DNA from: Desulfurococcales archaeon
GTDB taxonomy: Archaea > Thermoproteota > Thermoprotei_A > Sulfolobales > NBVN01
Assembly (NCBI GenBank): GCA_015523295.1
Contig: WAKQ01000017.1
Span: 84,199 to 148,198 of the forward strand
Length of the DNA stretch: 64,000 nucleotides
Direction of reading: 5' to 3'
Made by a program: the position numbers and the translations under genes. Position 1 is the stretch's first letter. Each line of letters opens with the position of its first letter. Under the pieces are notes generated by a model. The model ran no database searches. It saw only the letters and a program-made list of their open reading frames with translations, and had not been told where the DNA came from. This document shows positions 18,805-26,912 of the stretch, one piece after another.

Positions 18805-19188
18805 TTAAGAAAGCATTAACCTGCTAAGGCGGTAATAACACTCCTTATTAATACGGTTTTTGCCTATTTTGACACCCTCCAATTCAAGAAGCCTTCTCTT
18901 TAATTCAGGATTACTATGTCCTTGATAAGTATACCCTCCGAGAGTGCATTCAGCCCTAACTACACGATGACATGGAATAACGATAGGCTCATTATTAAGC
19001 TTTAGAAGTTGCCCGATAACCCTCGGTGAGGTACCCATTAACAGGGCTAATTCCTTATATGTTATTACTTTACCTAAAGGTATCAGCTGAAGAAGCGCTT
19101 GGATAGCATTGAGATAGGGAGTTCTGCCCTTACATTTGACCAGGCTATTATTTTGAATCTGCAGGCAGGGGATCACCTTTGCTCCCAT
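18805..19188 (-). CDS. ogt: Methylated-DNA-protein cysteine methyltransferase
   Basis: Suicide repair enzyme that takes alkyl groups from O6-alkylguanine. At 127 residues it is shorter than typical members (about 150-180) and consists mostly of the C-terminal catalytic domain: GKVITYKELA helix start, GTSPRVIGQLLKLN recognition helix and the acceptor Cys 73 in IPCHRVVR. The intact cysteine argues against an alkyltransferase-like (ATL) protein. Its start overlaps the end of the AbrB-like gene by 41 bp. Confidence 0.9.
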   Translation of the reverse strand: MGAKVIPCLQIQNNSLVKCKGRTPYLNAIQALLQLIPLGKVITYKELALLMGTSPRVIGQLLKLNNEPIVIPCHRVVRAECTLGGYTYQGHSNPELKRRLLELEGVKIGKNRINKECYYRLSRLMLS

Positions 19189-19396
19189 CTAATGCCTTTC
19201 TAGAAATTATTGTTATTTTGCCAGAGTCCTCATCACGCTCAATGATAAATTCAGTGCCCCATCTCTCGATCATTGCCTTCGGTAGATAGAGATTTAAGGG
19301 TAAAGTGAAGTACTCGTAAGTGTACGTTTTACCATTAACGGTTTTCTTTCCAATAATCTTTTTAGCATTAGCAGTTCTCCTGGTCACAGTCATCAT
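19148..19396 (-). CDS. AbrB/SpoVT-like DNA-binding protein
   Basis: About 82 residues. The second half fits a swapped-hairpin AbrB domain: LPLNLYLPKAMIERWG followed by FIIERDEDSGKITIISRK. Such proteins are small transcription regulators or antitoxins. ATG 19396 or 19393 is preferred over GTG 19408 because GGGGTGG just upstream can serve as ribosome site. It overlaps the alkyltransferase gene and is probably co-transcribed with it, so it could regulate it; there is no adjacent toxin. Confidence 0.65.
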   Translation of the reverse strand: MMTVTRRTANAKKIIGKKTVNGKTYTYEYFTLPLNLYLPKAMIERWGTEFIIERDEDSGKITIISRKALDGSKGDPLPADSK

Positions 19397-19468
19397 TGCC
19401 CACCCCACGGTAATTGTTAGGGCTAGGGATCTATTAAGACTTTTACTTTAATGCAATATCAGCTACCT

Positions 19469-21013
19469 TCACCTAGGATAGTCACACCTATATTTAAAGA
19501 GTGGGGAGTCTTGCTCATAGCTCTTGCATAGCTGAAGAGCAATTTGAGCTTTACTTAATTCGTAGCCCAAGTAAAGGGCGTGCTGAGCACCTAAGCCTAG
19601 TTTCTGAACAACATGCCTACCTAGACTTAAGATATCATAACCTGAGAACCTAGCTATTAGTTTCTCGTCCTTCCTACTGTATGCATCGACTATTACTTCA
19701 TTGCTGTTGTGATCTATGAAAATCTTAAGGTAAATCCTAGGATCTAAAGATGGGGGTACGTAACTGGTTACAGTTTCACGTTTTATATCCTCCTTTATTT
19801 CCGGTGGTTTCAATTCCTTTGCTCTTTTCTCCTTAAGTATTAAAAGATCTACACCGACGTTTATAGGTGGAGATTTCCTCACATAAGCTCTATAAACCAT
19901 CTCGCGAGCAATACTAACCTCCTTAGCAACACCTCTCACCTTATTACTCGACTCAGTTACAAGGAGTACAGATGCACCTAGCTCGAAAGCTAAGGAAGTC
20001 AATGACGCTACAACACCTGGAGAATCAGCATCTAGTAATTCGTAAAAATTAGGCAGCCCGAATAGATGAGGATAGTGGAGTTCTTCCGTAGATTTGAGAT
20101 GAGCCTTCAAGCTCTGCGCAAAGCCTAGCATAGGAGGCCGAATAAGCGGATCTACTATGATTTTATCAAGTCCAAGCTCAAGGGCCTTCTCAATATTTTC
20201 CTTAAGAGAAGCTACAAGGGCTTCAGGTGATGAGGTATCATCTGGAATAATTACTAATGCTTGTTTACTAGTTATGTTACCTGAAATAGCCTCTAATGTT
20301 TTACCGTTTATGTTAGCTAGTAAGTCAAAATCTACAATGGATTTCTTCCCGACCCTCATATAGTCAAGAATATCTAAGCCGACAATAAGGTTGTAGTTCT
20401 TAAAGAAGTCCATAACCCTCCATAAATCCTTTGAGGGATTACAATCTACATCACAACCTAGTATAATGCCTTCATAGCCATATTTCACTATGTAATCAGC
20501 AATGCCTGCTGGATTTCCCTTGCCCTTCATATACTCGAAAAGAAGAACCATAGGGGGAGGAGAGACTGTAAATTTCACATTGTTGATGGCGAAGAGCGGA
20601 TTGTTGGATGCTATAATCTCTTTTATTCTACCTCTAATATCTTTCTCCAAGGAGATCTGGATTAGCGAGTCTGCAGGCAGTTCTGGAGAAAAGGTAACTC
20701 CCTCCTTGAGATATTTAATCATTTCAGGCAAGTCCCCCACATAGGTAGTTCCTTTAACGGCCTTCACTCCGAACTTTTTCTCTAGAAGCCTAGCGGAACC
20801 CCTAATCAAGCCTGGAAGAATTATCAAGTCATACTTCGTAACAGGTACTTTATTCTTAATAAACTCACTCATTATATAGTCAACACTTGCGAGGCAAGCG
20901 ACCTGGGCCGATGATCTGAAAATATCAAACTCAATATCATTTTCCTTAATCGATTTAACAACTTCTCTCACTAATCCTTCAGCGCTTACTGTGGTCACTA
21001 ACAGTATCCTCAA
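19469..21013 (-). CDS. Dihydropteroate synthase-related protein (TIGR00284 type)
   Basis: 514-residue archaeal protein with a central dihydropteroate-synthase-like TIM barrel (residues about 150-370: GYEGIILGCDVDC, DKIIVDPLIRPP, GLPNFYELLDADSPG) and a C-terminal DUF4346-like domain (about 430-514). The family is linked to tetrahydromethanopterin-type C1 carrier synthesis in methanogens and other archaea. The N-terminal 150 residues include a flavodoxin-like start RILLVTTVSAEGLV. No other pterin gene is adjacent, so the role is inferred from the family only. Divergent from the next gene. Confidence 0.8.
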   Translation of the reverse strand: MRILLVTTVSAEGLVREVVKSIKENDIEFDIFRSSAQVACLASVDYIMSEFIKNKVPVTKYDLIILPGLIRGSARLLEKKFGVKAVKGTTYVGDLPEMIKYLKEGVTFSPELPADSLIQISLEKDIRGRIKEIIASNNPLFAINNVKFTVSPPPMVLLFEYMKGKGNPAGIADYIVKYGYEGIILGCDVDCNPSKDLWRVMDFFKNYNLIVGLDILDYMRVGKKSIVDFDLLANINGKTLEAISGNITSKQALVIIPDDTSSPEALVASLKENIEKALELGLDKIIVDPLIRPPMLGFAQSLKAHLKSTEELHYPHLFGLPNFYELLDADSPGVVASLTSLAFELGASVLLVTESSNKVRGVAKEVSIAREMVYRAYVRKSPPINVGVDLLILKEKRAKELKPPEIKEDIKRETVTSYVPPSLDPRIYLKIFIDHNSNEVIVDAYSRKDEKLIARFSGYDILSLGRHVVQKLGLGAQHALYLGYELSKAQIALQLCKSYEQDSPLFKYRCDYPR

Positions 21014-21088
21014 GTCTCATAACCTACACTGTGGGTGTTTTAGACAAGTTAAAAATATGCGGGTAGTATAAGTTTCGTGGGGACAGCG

Positions 21089-21391
21089 ATGGTGGAGAAA
21101 ATACCTGTATTGAACCTAGAAGGATACGCTATTAACGGTTTTCTAGACTCATTCGAAATAGTAGACTGCGGTGTTAAAGGTAAGATAAGATTAAGCAAAA
21201 TTCAAGCGAGGTTAGCGAATGGGGAGGTCGTAGAAACGAATTGTATGGAATATCCTAGAGTCGCTAGGATTTTCGTGCTCTTGGAAAAGTATAAGAAGTT
21301 CAAGAACGCAATAGTGATAGATAACCTCAACGAAGAAATGATGAAAGGTATTACATATGACCTTGATCTAAAAACTTCACGTAAGGGATGA
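21089..21391 (+). CDS. Conserved-looking hypothetical protein
   Basis: 100 residues (ATG 21089; an in-frame GTG at 21077 is possible). Beta-rich N-terminal half (NLEGYAINGFLDSFEIVDCG, KGKIRLSKIQARL) and helical C-terminal half. No motif I can name. Divergent from the DHPS-related gene with about 75 bp between them; a TATA-like TTAAAAATATG lies near 21050. Confidence 0.55.
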   Translation: MVEKIPVLNLEGYAINGFLDSFEIVDCGVKGKIRLSKIQARLANGEVVETNCMEYPRVARIFVLLEKYKKFKNAIVIDNLNEEMMKGITYDLDLKTSRKG

Positions 21392-21562
21392 TTAAGACAC
21401 CAGACACTGAGGGAGACAACAGAAAAAAAGAATCAACCCTTATAGCTTGCCCTGAATCCATAGAGGTAGTCAGATAGCGTTTACTAAAATTCTTTCTGAG
21501 GCCTAATATTCATAGGAACCTATAAAAGGCGCAGAGATCCAACCAATAATCTGGTGCAGGGA

Positions 21563-21943
21563 ATGGACAAAGAGAAGAGCAAATTCCGCATGAGTATCCC
21601 AAAGAGCGAAGAGGATTATAAACATATCGAGGAGGAAATTAACAAAGAGTCTGAAAGTGAGGAAGGAAGTGAGGCTTATCACGAGCATGAACTAGGCCTA
21701 GAAATAAGGACAGGCGAAGATGCGACAGTTCTCTTGCTTAACACCATCGCACACACATTAGCACATATCGAGATGGAGCTGGGCAATATTAACACAGCTA
21801 TTTTAGAGGTAAGTGAGAAAACACAGAGTTTAAGGTCAGCTGTTTTCACACTTGTTAAAGCCCTTCTCTACGGCTCCATATCAAAGCCCGAGGCTAAGAG
21901 GAAGCTACTCCACGATATATTAGAAGAGCTTATGGAGGGCTGA
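21563..21943 (+). CDS. Hypothetical acidic helical protein
   Basis: 126 residues from ATG 21563, which has GGTGCAGGG upstream. The first 45 residues are strongly charged and low in complexity (many Glu, Lys, Ser); residues about 55-126 form long amphipathic helices (TVLLLNTIAHTLAHIEMEL, LRSAVFTLVKALLYG), likely a coiled coil or oligomerisation unit. I do not recognise the family. Confidence 0.55.
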   Translation: MDKEKSKFRMSIPKSEEDYKHIEEEINKESESEEGSEAYHEHELGLEIRTGEDATVLLLNTIAHTLAHIEMELGNINTAILEVSEKTQSLRSAVFTLVKALLYGSISKPEAKRKLLHDILEELMEG

Positions 21944-22005
21944 TGTTATAAGAGCAACATTTTTTACCTACTTAACTTGGTAGAATGGTCGGGTTGTGAA
22001 GGGTT

Positions 22006-22284
22006 ATGAAGTTTTGCCCTAAGTGCGGTACAATGATGATCCCGGTGAAGAGGGGGAACAGAACTATACTTAAATGTCCTAAGTGCGGATATGAGGAAGA
22101 GCTTAAATCCAAGGAACTTAAAGACTATAAAATTGAGGTAAAGGAGACTTCTAAGAAAATAAGAACTACCTCTGTAGTCAGCGAAGGGGAGGAGAAAAAG
22201 AGGGCAAGAGAAGAAATTGAACAGGAAAAAGAAGAATTCTATGAAGTATTCCTCGACCTCATGAGCGAGGAGGAAGGGTCATAA
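22006..22284 (+). CDS. RPB9/TFS-like protein with a single N-terminal zinc ribbon
   Basis: 92 residues. The first 30 match the N-terminal zinc ribbon of TFS/RPB9 (MKFCPKCGTMMIPVKRG, then CPKCGYEEEL). The C-terminal ribbon with the catalytic Asp-Glu pair, present in the full TFS at 44735, is absent; instead there is a Lys/Glu-rich helix. It might bind RNA polymerase where TFS docks without stimulating RNA cleavage, but that is inference. Its N-terminus is clearly related to that of the full TFS in this window. Confidence 0.75.
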   Translation: MKFCPKCGTMMIPVKRGNRTILKCPKCGYEEELKSKELKDYKIEVKETSKKIRTTSVVSEGEEKKRAREEIEQEKEEFYEVFLDLMSEEEGS

Positions 22285-22340
22285 AAAGAGAGTGTGGCTA
22301 AGCACATATTTATAATCTTCATAATATGAAGGTTTTTGGT

Positions 22341-22442
22341 GCGGGGGTGCCCGAGCAAGGTCAAAGGGGTCGGGCTCAGGACCTCGTGTGGGAGCCCCGA
22401 TGGCGTAGGCCTGCGTGGGTTCGAATCCCACCCCCCGCACCA
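22341..22442 (+). tRNA. tRNA-Leu(CAG) with intron
   Basis: Acceptor GCGGGGG pairs with CCCCCGC, T arm GTGGG-TTCGAAT-CCCAC, long variable arm as in Leu, and CCA encoded at 22440-22442. The anticodon stem is TCGGG/CCCGA and the loop reads CT-CAG-G. About 14 bases (22381-22394) interrupt the loop after position 37, the standard archaeal intron site; removing them gives an 88-nt tRNA with CCA. A TATA-like ATATTTATAATC lies about 30 bp upstream. Confidence 0.93.
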
Positions 22443-22446
22443 AAAC

Positions 22447-22839
22447 TTACTTCTTTCCTTCGGCACTGCTCGACGGCCTAGAGAGGCCCTTAATTCTTCT
22501 AATTTTCTCAATAATGTCAAGTAGCTTTAAAATATCATCGTACTTGTCGCTAAGCTCCAGCTCGCCTGCTGAGACTTCTCGAATCAATTCACTAACCTTG
22601 TAAGCTACGTGTTTCTCTAGTTCATCCAGAACAGCTTCTGTTGTTGCTGATATAGCTTCGCTTTCCGTTGATACTACCCTTATTGAACCATGTACAGGGC
22701 AGATAATTTCTCCGCTCCTAAGCTTAAATAGAGGCAACCCACAAATAGGGCATGTCTGATCAAGCATTACCGCACCCGAACGTAGTAACTCAGCCATCCT
22801 TTGAAGGGCTTTATTTCTATCTATACTGGGTTTATCCAT
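22447..22839 (-). CDS. Sjogren's syndrome/scleroderma autoantigen 1 family protein
   Basis: About 130 residues (ATG 22839; a TTG 12 bases upstream is less likely). Archaeal members of this family (COG1645) carry one zinc-binding module, seen here as CPICGLPLFK followed by CPVHG, then a helical C-terminal part. Function is not established; the eukaryotic relative was found as an autoantigen. It lies convergent to tRNA-Leu, 4 bp from its CCA end. Confidence 0.82.
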   Translation of the reverse strand: MDKPSIDRNKALQRMAELLRSGAVMLDQTCPICGLPLFKLRSGEIICPVHGSIRVVSTESEAISATTEAVLDELEKHVAYKVSELIREVSAGELELSDKYDDILKLLDIIEKIRRIKGLSRPSSSAEGKK

Positions 22840-22978
22840 ATTACTGCCCAAATAATCCAGGAAATAGCGGTATTAAGTATGCTACGTGTGAACGGGGTTT
22901 TCCAAGGTAGTAAGCGGGGCAGCAATTTAATTTAGTTTATTAGTAAGGTTTTTTAGGTATTTCGAGGAGGGTGAAAGA

Positions 22979-23263
22979 ATGTCTGAAGCTTCAGCTAATA
23001 AAAATGAGCTTAATGAGGCAAAACTGAGACAGGCTCTCATGTTGCTTGAAAAGATAATTAGCGATTCAAGTGTTCCTAGAAACATTCGACGAGCCGCTAT
23101 AGAGGCTATGAAAATGCTCAGAGATACTTCCTTATCACCGGGTGTTAGAGCTGCAAACGCAGTAAGTATATTGGATGAAGTAAGCCAAGATCCGAACATG
23201 CCAATGCATACACGAACAGCGGTATGGAGCATTGTGGCCGTGCTATCCACTGTTAAAGACTGA
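22979..23263 (+). CDS. UPF0147 family protein
   Basis: 94-residue all-helical archaeal protein of family UPF0147, function unknown. Recognisable blocks are [42 protein letters not shown] and [14 protein letters not shown], a HEAT-repeat-like arrangement. ATG 22979 has GGAGGGTG eight bases upstream. FAU-1 follows 46 bp later. Confidence 0.9.
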   Translation: MSEASANKNELNEAKLRQALMLLEKIISDSSVPRNIRRAAIEAMKMLRDTSLSPGVRAANAVSILDEVSQDPNMPMHTRTAVWSIVAVLSTVKD

Positions 23264-23309
23264 GATAAATCAAGCAACTGAAGACGTTGTGAGTGAGGAT
23301 GCTTGAATT

Positions 23310-24725
23310 ATGAGAGTCAGAGCTAGAGTTAGGGGTATATACTCCACCGCACTCTCTAAGCTTTTGAATGACCATGGCATAGAGCTAGTGGATGTTACTC
23401 CACAAATAGCTGAGAGAATTGGCGTTGATCCTAGAAGAGGGCTACCTGCAGACGTAACTATTAAGTCTGATGAAGACGACTCATCACAAGTCCTCGTACT
23501 TGGCTTTCCTCAAGCCGTTGAGAAAATTACAGAGGTTCTTGTAGATAATATTCCTGATTTAATAATCTACAAGCCTAAGATAGGCCTATATTCATGCTTT
23601 AAAAGTAGAATAGTAGGTATAAACAACAACGTCTGCTTAGCTCAAACTCCTGTAGGTAATGCCTTGCTTGTTGATGAGAAAAATTGCTTGCCAGGCAGGG
23701 AGTTACCCGTAACAGTTGTAAAGGTTCCCATAAAAAGCGGGGATAGACTAGTAGTATCCAGTAAGGTAAGGGTTGTTGGAAAATATGCTATACTGGGGAG
23801 AGGATCCGGTGTTTCTTTTAGTAGCTTCATAAGAAGTAAGGAAAGGATCTCAAAGCTCCTAGAAATCTCAGCTGATTTAATTAAGGAAGGATATTCTATT
23901 CGATGGAGAAGCAATGCAGATGAAGCGGATATAAACCACATAATCAGTGAACTCCCTGATCTTAAAAAGAAGTTTAAGGAAGTGGAGAATTTACTAAAAA
24001 CATCGGAACCTCTGAAAATAGTCTATGAGGGCGAATACATGAATATTCTAGAGCTCACTTACCGGTCGAAAATGTATTTAGATGAAGTGCGCTCATCTGT
24101 AACCTCAACCACACCATACCATCATATGCTTAGAACATTAAACAAGGAGGAAAATGTTGTCGATCTTCTCGACATAATAGCCAAGGAAGTCGACTCAAAA
24201 AAATTGGTAGAGTGGCTAAGACGATGGATTGCTAATAAAATCCTGGATAGAAAAGAGATATTCCTTCAGCACAAGAGGGTATTTAAGAAAAATATCAATA
24301 TAGGTCACATGCAACCGATAGAAGCTGTCTTAACCCCTGGGGTGCTCATTAAGCTAAGAAGGAACATTAAGTCAAAAGGGCTTTATGACGGTTTAAACGT
24401 TAGTAAGGATGTAGGTGATTATGCAATAACCGTCGTCTGGGAAGGTGAGTGGCATCTCAAGCATGAATATTTCGCAAAAAGTGGGATCTCAAAAGGCATA
24501 TACTTTAATATAAATACACCGCCAGAGATTCTTCCTAATGGCACGATTAGATATGTTGATTTAGAGGTTGATTTAGTGAAGCCTGCTGGCTTAGGATGTA
24601 GACTGATAGACTCTGAGGGCTTCAGGAAGCTGATAGCGGAGCAAGCAGTTACCCAGGAAATCCTAGAAAATGTGATTAAGGAAATAGAGACTCTAATCTC
24701 CACATACTGCAGCCTGACAAAGTAA
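23310..24725 (+). CDS. FAU-1 type RNA-binding protein/ribonuclease
   Basis: 471 residues of the archaeal FAU-1 family, related to the RNA-binding part of RNase E/G and reported to bind AU-rich RNA and take part in rRNA processing. The N-terminal S1-like and following region is seen in RVRARVRGIYSTALSKLL and VDPRRGLPADVTI; the C-terminal DUF402 domain covers about 340-471 with DYAITVVWEGEWHLKHEYF and YVDLEVDLVK. It converges on thymidylate kinase with a 33-bp overlap. Confidence 0.85.
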   Translation: MRVRARVRGIYSTALSKLLNDHGIELVDVTPQIAERIGVDPRRGLPADVTIKSDEDDSSQVLVLGFPQAVEKITEVLVDNIPDLIIYKPKIGLYSCFKSRIVGINNNVCLAQTPVGNALLVDEKNCLPGRELPVTVVKVPIKSGDRLVVSSKVRVVGKYAILGRGSGVSFSSFIRSKERISKLLEISADLIKEGYSIRWRSNADEADINHIISELPDLKKKFKEVENLLKTSEPLKIVYEGEYMNILELTYRSKMYLDEVRSSVTSTTPYHHMLRTLNKEENVVDLLDIIAKEVDSKKLVEWLRRWIANKILDRKEIFLQHKRVFKKNINIGHMQPIEAVLTPGVLIKLRRNIKSKGLYDGLNVSKDVGDYAITVVWEGEWHLKHEYFAKSGISKGIYFNINTPPEILPNGTIRYVDLEVDLVKPAGLGCRLIDSEGFRKLIAEQAVTQEILENVIKEIETLISTYCSLTK

Positions 24726-25316
24726 TCCCTTCTTCCTACAAATTTCTTTAACACATTCACGAAGCACATAACACTTGTCTTTCGATGCATCTATCTCTGA
24801 CAATCCTTCCTCGGAAACCAGTCGCCTATAAATAGCCCTTACCTTCTCAGTGGTTTTAATATCTTCCTCTAAATAGGGGATCCTGGTAGTTCCATTCCTT
24901 TTCCGCGATAAGCCTACTTCAGGAGAGACATCCAGATAAAAAGCTATATCAGGCTTAATTGCAAAATAGTTAACTGTCTTTATCCATTGAATGTCAGCCC
25001 CCCGTGCCCCTTGGTATGCTATTGAAGAATAGTAATACCTGTCACTGATTACAATTTTTCCTTCATTCAATGCTGGTTTAATAACTTTCTCCACATGGTA
25101 ATACCTGTCAGCAGCCATCAGAAGTGTCTCAATCACTGCACCTAACGCTCTACCATACCTCCTTATAAGTTTTGTCATTTCATCGTTAAAAGGCTCGTAC
25201 GTATAAAGAGTTTGGAATCCCTGAGAATTTAGGAGTTTAACTAAGGCCTTAGCGATAGATGTCTTACCTGCTCCGTCAATACCTTCAAAAACGATAAAGA
25301 GCGGTTCATACCTCAA
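24693..25316 (-). CDS. tmk: Thymidylate kinase
   Basis: Phosphorylates dTMP to dTDP. 207 residues with P-loop FEGIDGAGKTS (about 9-19), the DRx motif in SDRYYYSSIAYQGARG and a LID region near RKRNGTTRIPYL. Its start overlaps the end of the aconitase-X small-subunit gene by 11 bp, so it is the last gene of the minus-strand mevalonate operon, an unrelated pathway in one transcript. Confidence 0.94.
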   Translation of the reverse strand: MRYEPLFIVFEGIDGAGKTSIAKALVKLLNSQGFQTLYTYEPFNDEMTKLIRRYGRALGAVIETLLMAADRYYHVEKVIKPALNEGKIVISDRYYYSSIAYQGARGADIQWIKTVNYFAIKPDIAFYLDVSPEVGLSRKRNGTTRIPYLEEDIKTTEKVRAIYRRLVSEEGLSEIDASKDKCYVLRECVKEICRKKGLLCQAAVCGD

Positions 25317-25701
25317 TAACTAATTCACCTCTCTTAATGCAGGCTTGTTTACCGTTATACGGTGAGAGCCTGACAAGCTTTTCAGGCTCTATAGTATAAA
25401 GCGGAATATCTGAAATAATACACCCTATAATCGTTATAGGGTCGACCTTCGTAACAATAACCGCAATAGGACTTTTATTACCTCTAGATAATGCATAGAG
25501 AATATAGGAACCTACCGTACTTCCGACAGCGTTAGGAAAAACTAAGAGCCTCCCATTAATTTCATATTTACCATGCAAATAACCGGTATTGGGATCTATG
25601 TCCCCTAAGTAAGCTATAGGTTTAAGCTCAACGACCAATTCACCACATAGAGGCCCCCTTGACGAGATCACCTCACGTAAAGGGAACACAGTTTCGACCA
25701 T
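25306..25701 (-). CDS. Phosphomevalonate dehydratase small subunit (aconitase X swivel domain)
   Basis: DUF126/aconitase-X swivel domain. In archaea it pairs with the large subunit to dehydrate 5-phosphomevalonate to trans-anhydromevalonate 5-phosphate, the step specific to the archaeal mevalonate route. About 131 residues; typical blocks are SRGPLCGELVVELKPIAYLGDI, VFPNAVGSTVGSYILYAL and IIGCIISDIPL. ATG 25701 is preferred because GGTG sits just upstream; it starts 2 bp after the large-subunit stop. Confidence 0.9.
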   Translation of the reverse strand: MVETVFPLREVISSRGPLCGELVVELKPIAYLGDIDPNTGYLHGKYEINGRLLVFPNAVGSTVGSYILYALSRGNKSPIAVIVTKVDPITIIGCIISDIPLYTIEPEKLVRLSPYNGKQACIKRGELVIEV

Positions 25702-25703
25702 AC

Positions 25704-26906
25704 TTAACACCTACAGAACTCATCAAGTAATTTCCAGCGATCCATAATGAAAACCGGAACTTTAGCAAGCTTAGGTATATAAAACATGGCCTTACCCGAA
25801 TCAGTCACCACTAAGTCAATGCCTAAGAAATCAAGCCTTGTTACCACAGGGCAGACATTGAACAAGATCTTCACACCGTACCTATTAAGCTGGGAAGCGC
25901 CTGAGGGTATCTTGGTATAGGGGCCCGTAATGAGCCATAACTCTTTCTCCGCGTTCTTTAAACATCCCCCCTTACCCTTAAGTTTCAGGAGAAGATACTT
26001 TATTATTTCTGAGACTTCATTGTTGGAAAGATGGGGGCAACCCAATATAAAGAGCATCTTTTTACCTCTCTCAATTAGCGCTTTCTTTTCCTGGCCCAGA
26101 GACTTCTCATCGATAACGATATGCTCAGTAATATCTGACTTTACGAGGAGTTCTTTATATCCAGGTGTAATCCCCTCCATCACGACCATCGGAGCACCTG
26201 AGGTTGCACCGAAAGCTGCGAGAAATGCACGTAACATGCTTACATCAGTTGAACTAGAAATACCATTCACATATGGAATCCTATCAGGGCACATCTCGCC
26301 AGCCATATATCCTATAAGGGAAGCCTCCAAGTAAGATTTAGGCGGTACAACACTAACCTTACATCTAGGTAATCTTCCCTCCAGAAGATGAACGCCTCCC
26401 AGATACGTCCTTCCGGTGAGGGCCTCGAATAGGGCTAAGGGACCACCCTCCCTGTTTGTATAAGCTCCTGCAATGCTGTTAGCATAGAGAACTGCGTTGC
26501 TTTCTGCCCATGCTAAATGCTCGCCTCTTTTTGGAGGCCTAATATAGTAGGGGGCACAGGTGAAGTATTTCGCCCCCATTATTGCCAAGAATCTAATTAT
26601 CTGCATTTGCTTATCTAAAACTTCTTTAGAGAATCGCCTCCCCCTAAACCCCTGAATAACTGCATAAGGATTAGCTGTAGTAAAAGACTTGAACTTCACA
26701 CCTGATGAGGCAATACTCTCTAAAAACATAAGGCCAGCATCTCCGATATTAAAATATGAAACCCCTGAAACGTGAGCGTGAGCCACCTTGATAAGCCTTT
26801 CGGCACCTAGAATTTCACCAACCTTTATCAATGACTTGATGGCTTTCTGTAATACAACGCCATATTCACCATTATACATTTTTTCTTCTTCATCAGTCAA
26901 ATACAT
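25704..26906 (-). CDS. Phosphomevalonate dehydratase large subunit (aconitase X)
   Basis: Catalytic subunit (DUF521/aconitase X), 400 residues, iron-sulfur enzyme that works with the swivel subunit encoded directly downstream. Recognisable blocks: EKMYNGEYGVVLQKA at the N-terminus, HVSGVSYFNIGDAG, EREGG-like TNREGGPLALFEALTGRTYLGG, and C-terminal LITGPYTKIPSG and DLVVTDSGKAMFY. Cys residues near positions 117, 207, 291 and 351 include candidate cluster ligands. The UbiD-type gene ends 6 bp upstream, making the operon order decarboxylase, large subunit, small subunit. Confidence 0.92.
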   Translation of the reverse strand: MYLTDEEEKMYNGEYGVVLQKAIKSLIKVGEILGAERLIKVAHAHVSGVSYFNIGDAGLMFLESIASSGVKFKSFTTANPYAVIQGFRGRRFSKEVLDKQMQIIRFLAIMGAKYFTCAPYYIRPPKRGEHLAWAESNAVLYANSIAGAYTNREGGPLALFEALTGRTYLGGVHLLEGRLPRCKVSVVPPKSYLEASLIGYMAGEMCPDRIPYVNGISSSTDVSMLRAFLAAFGATSGAPMVVMEGITPGYKELLVKSDITEHIVIDEKSLGQEKKALIERGKKMLFILGCPHLSNNEVSEIIKYLLLKLKGKGGCLKNAEKELWLITGPYTKIPSGASQLNRYGVKILFNVCPVVTRLDFLGIDLVVTDSGKAMFYIPKLAKVPVFIMDRWKLLDEFCRC

Positions 26907-26912
26907 TGAGCC

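Noticed and set aside
18805..19396. Toxin-antitoxin reading of the AbrB-like gene with its neighbour
   Set aside because: The neighbour is a clear DNA alkyltransferase with an intact active site, not a toxin.
22239..22520. 93-codon minus-strand frame over tRNA-Leu
   Set aside because: The stretch reads through the tRNA and produces the GWDSNPRRP-type peptide typical of mis-annotated tRNA antisense.
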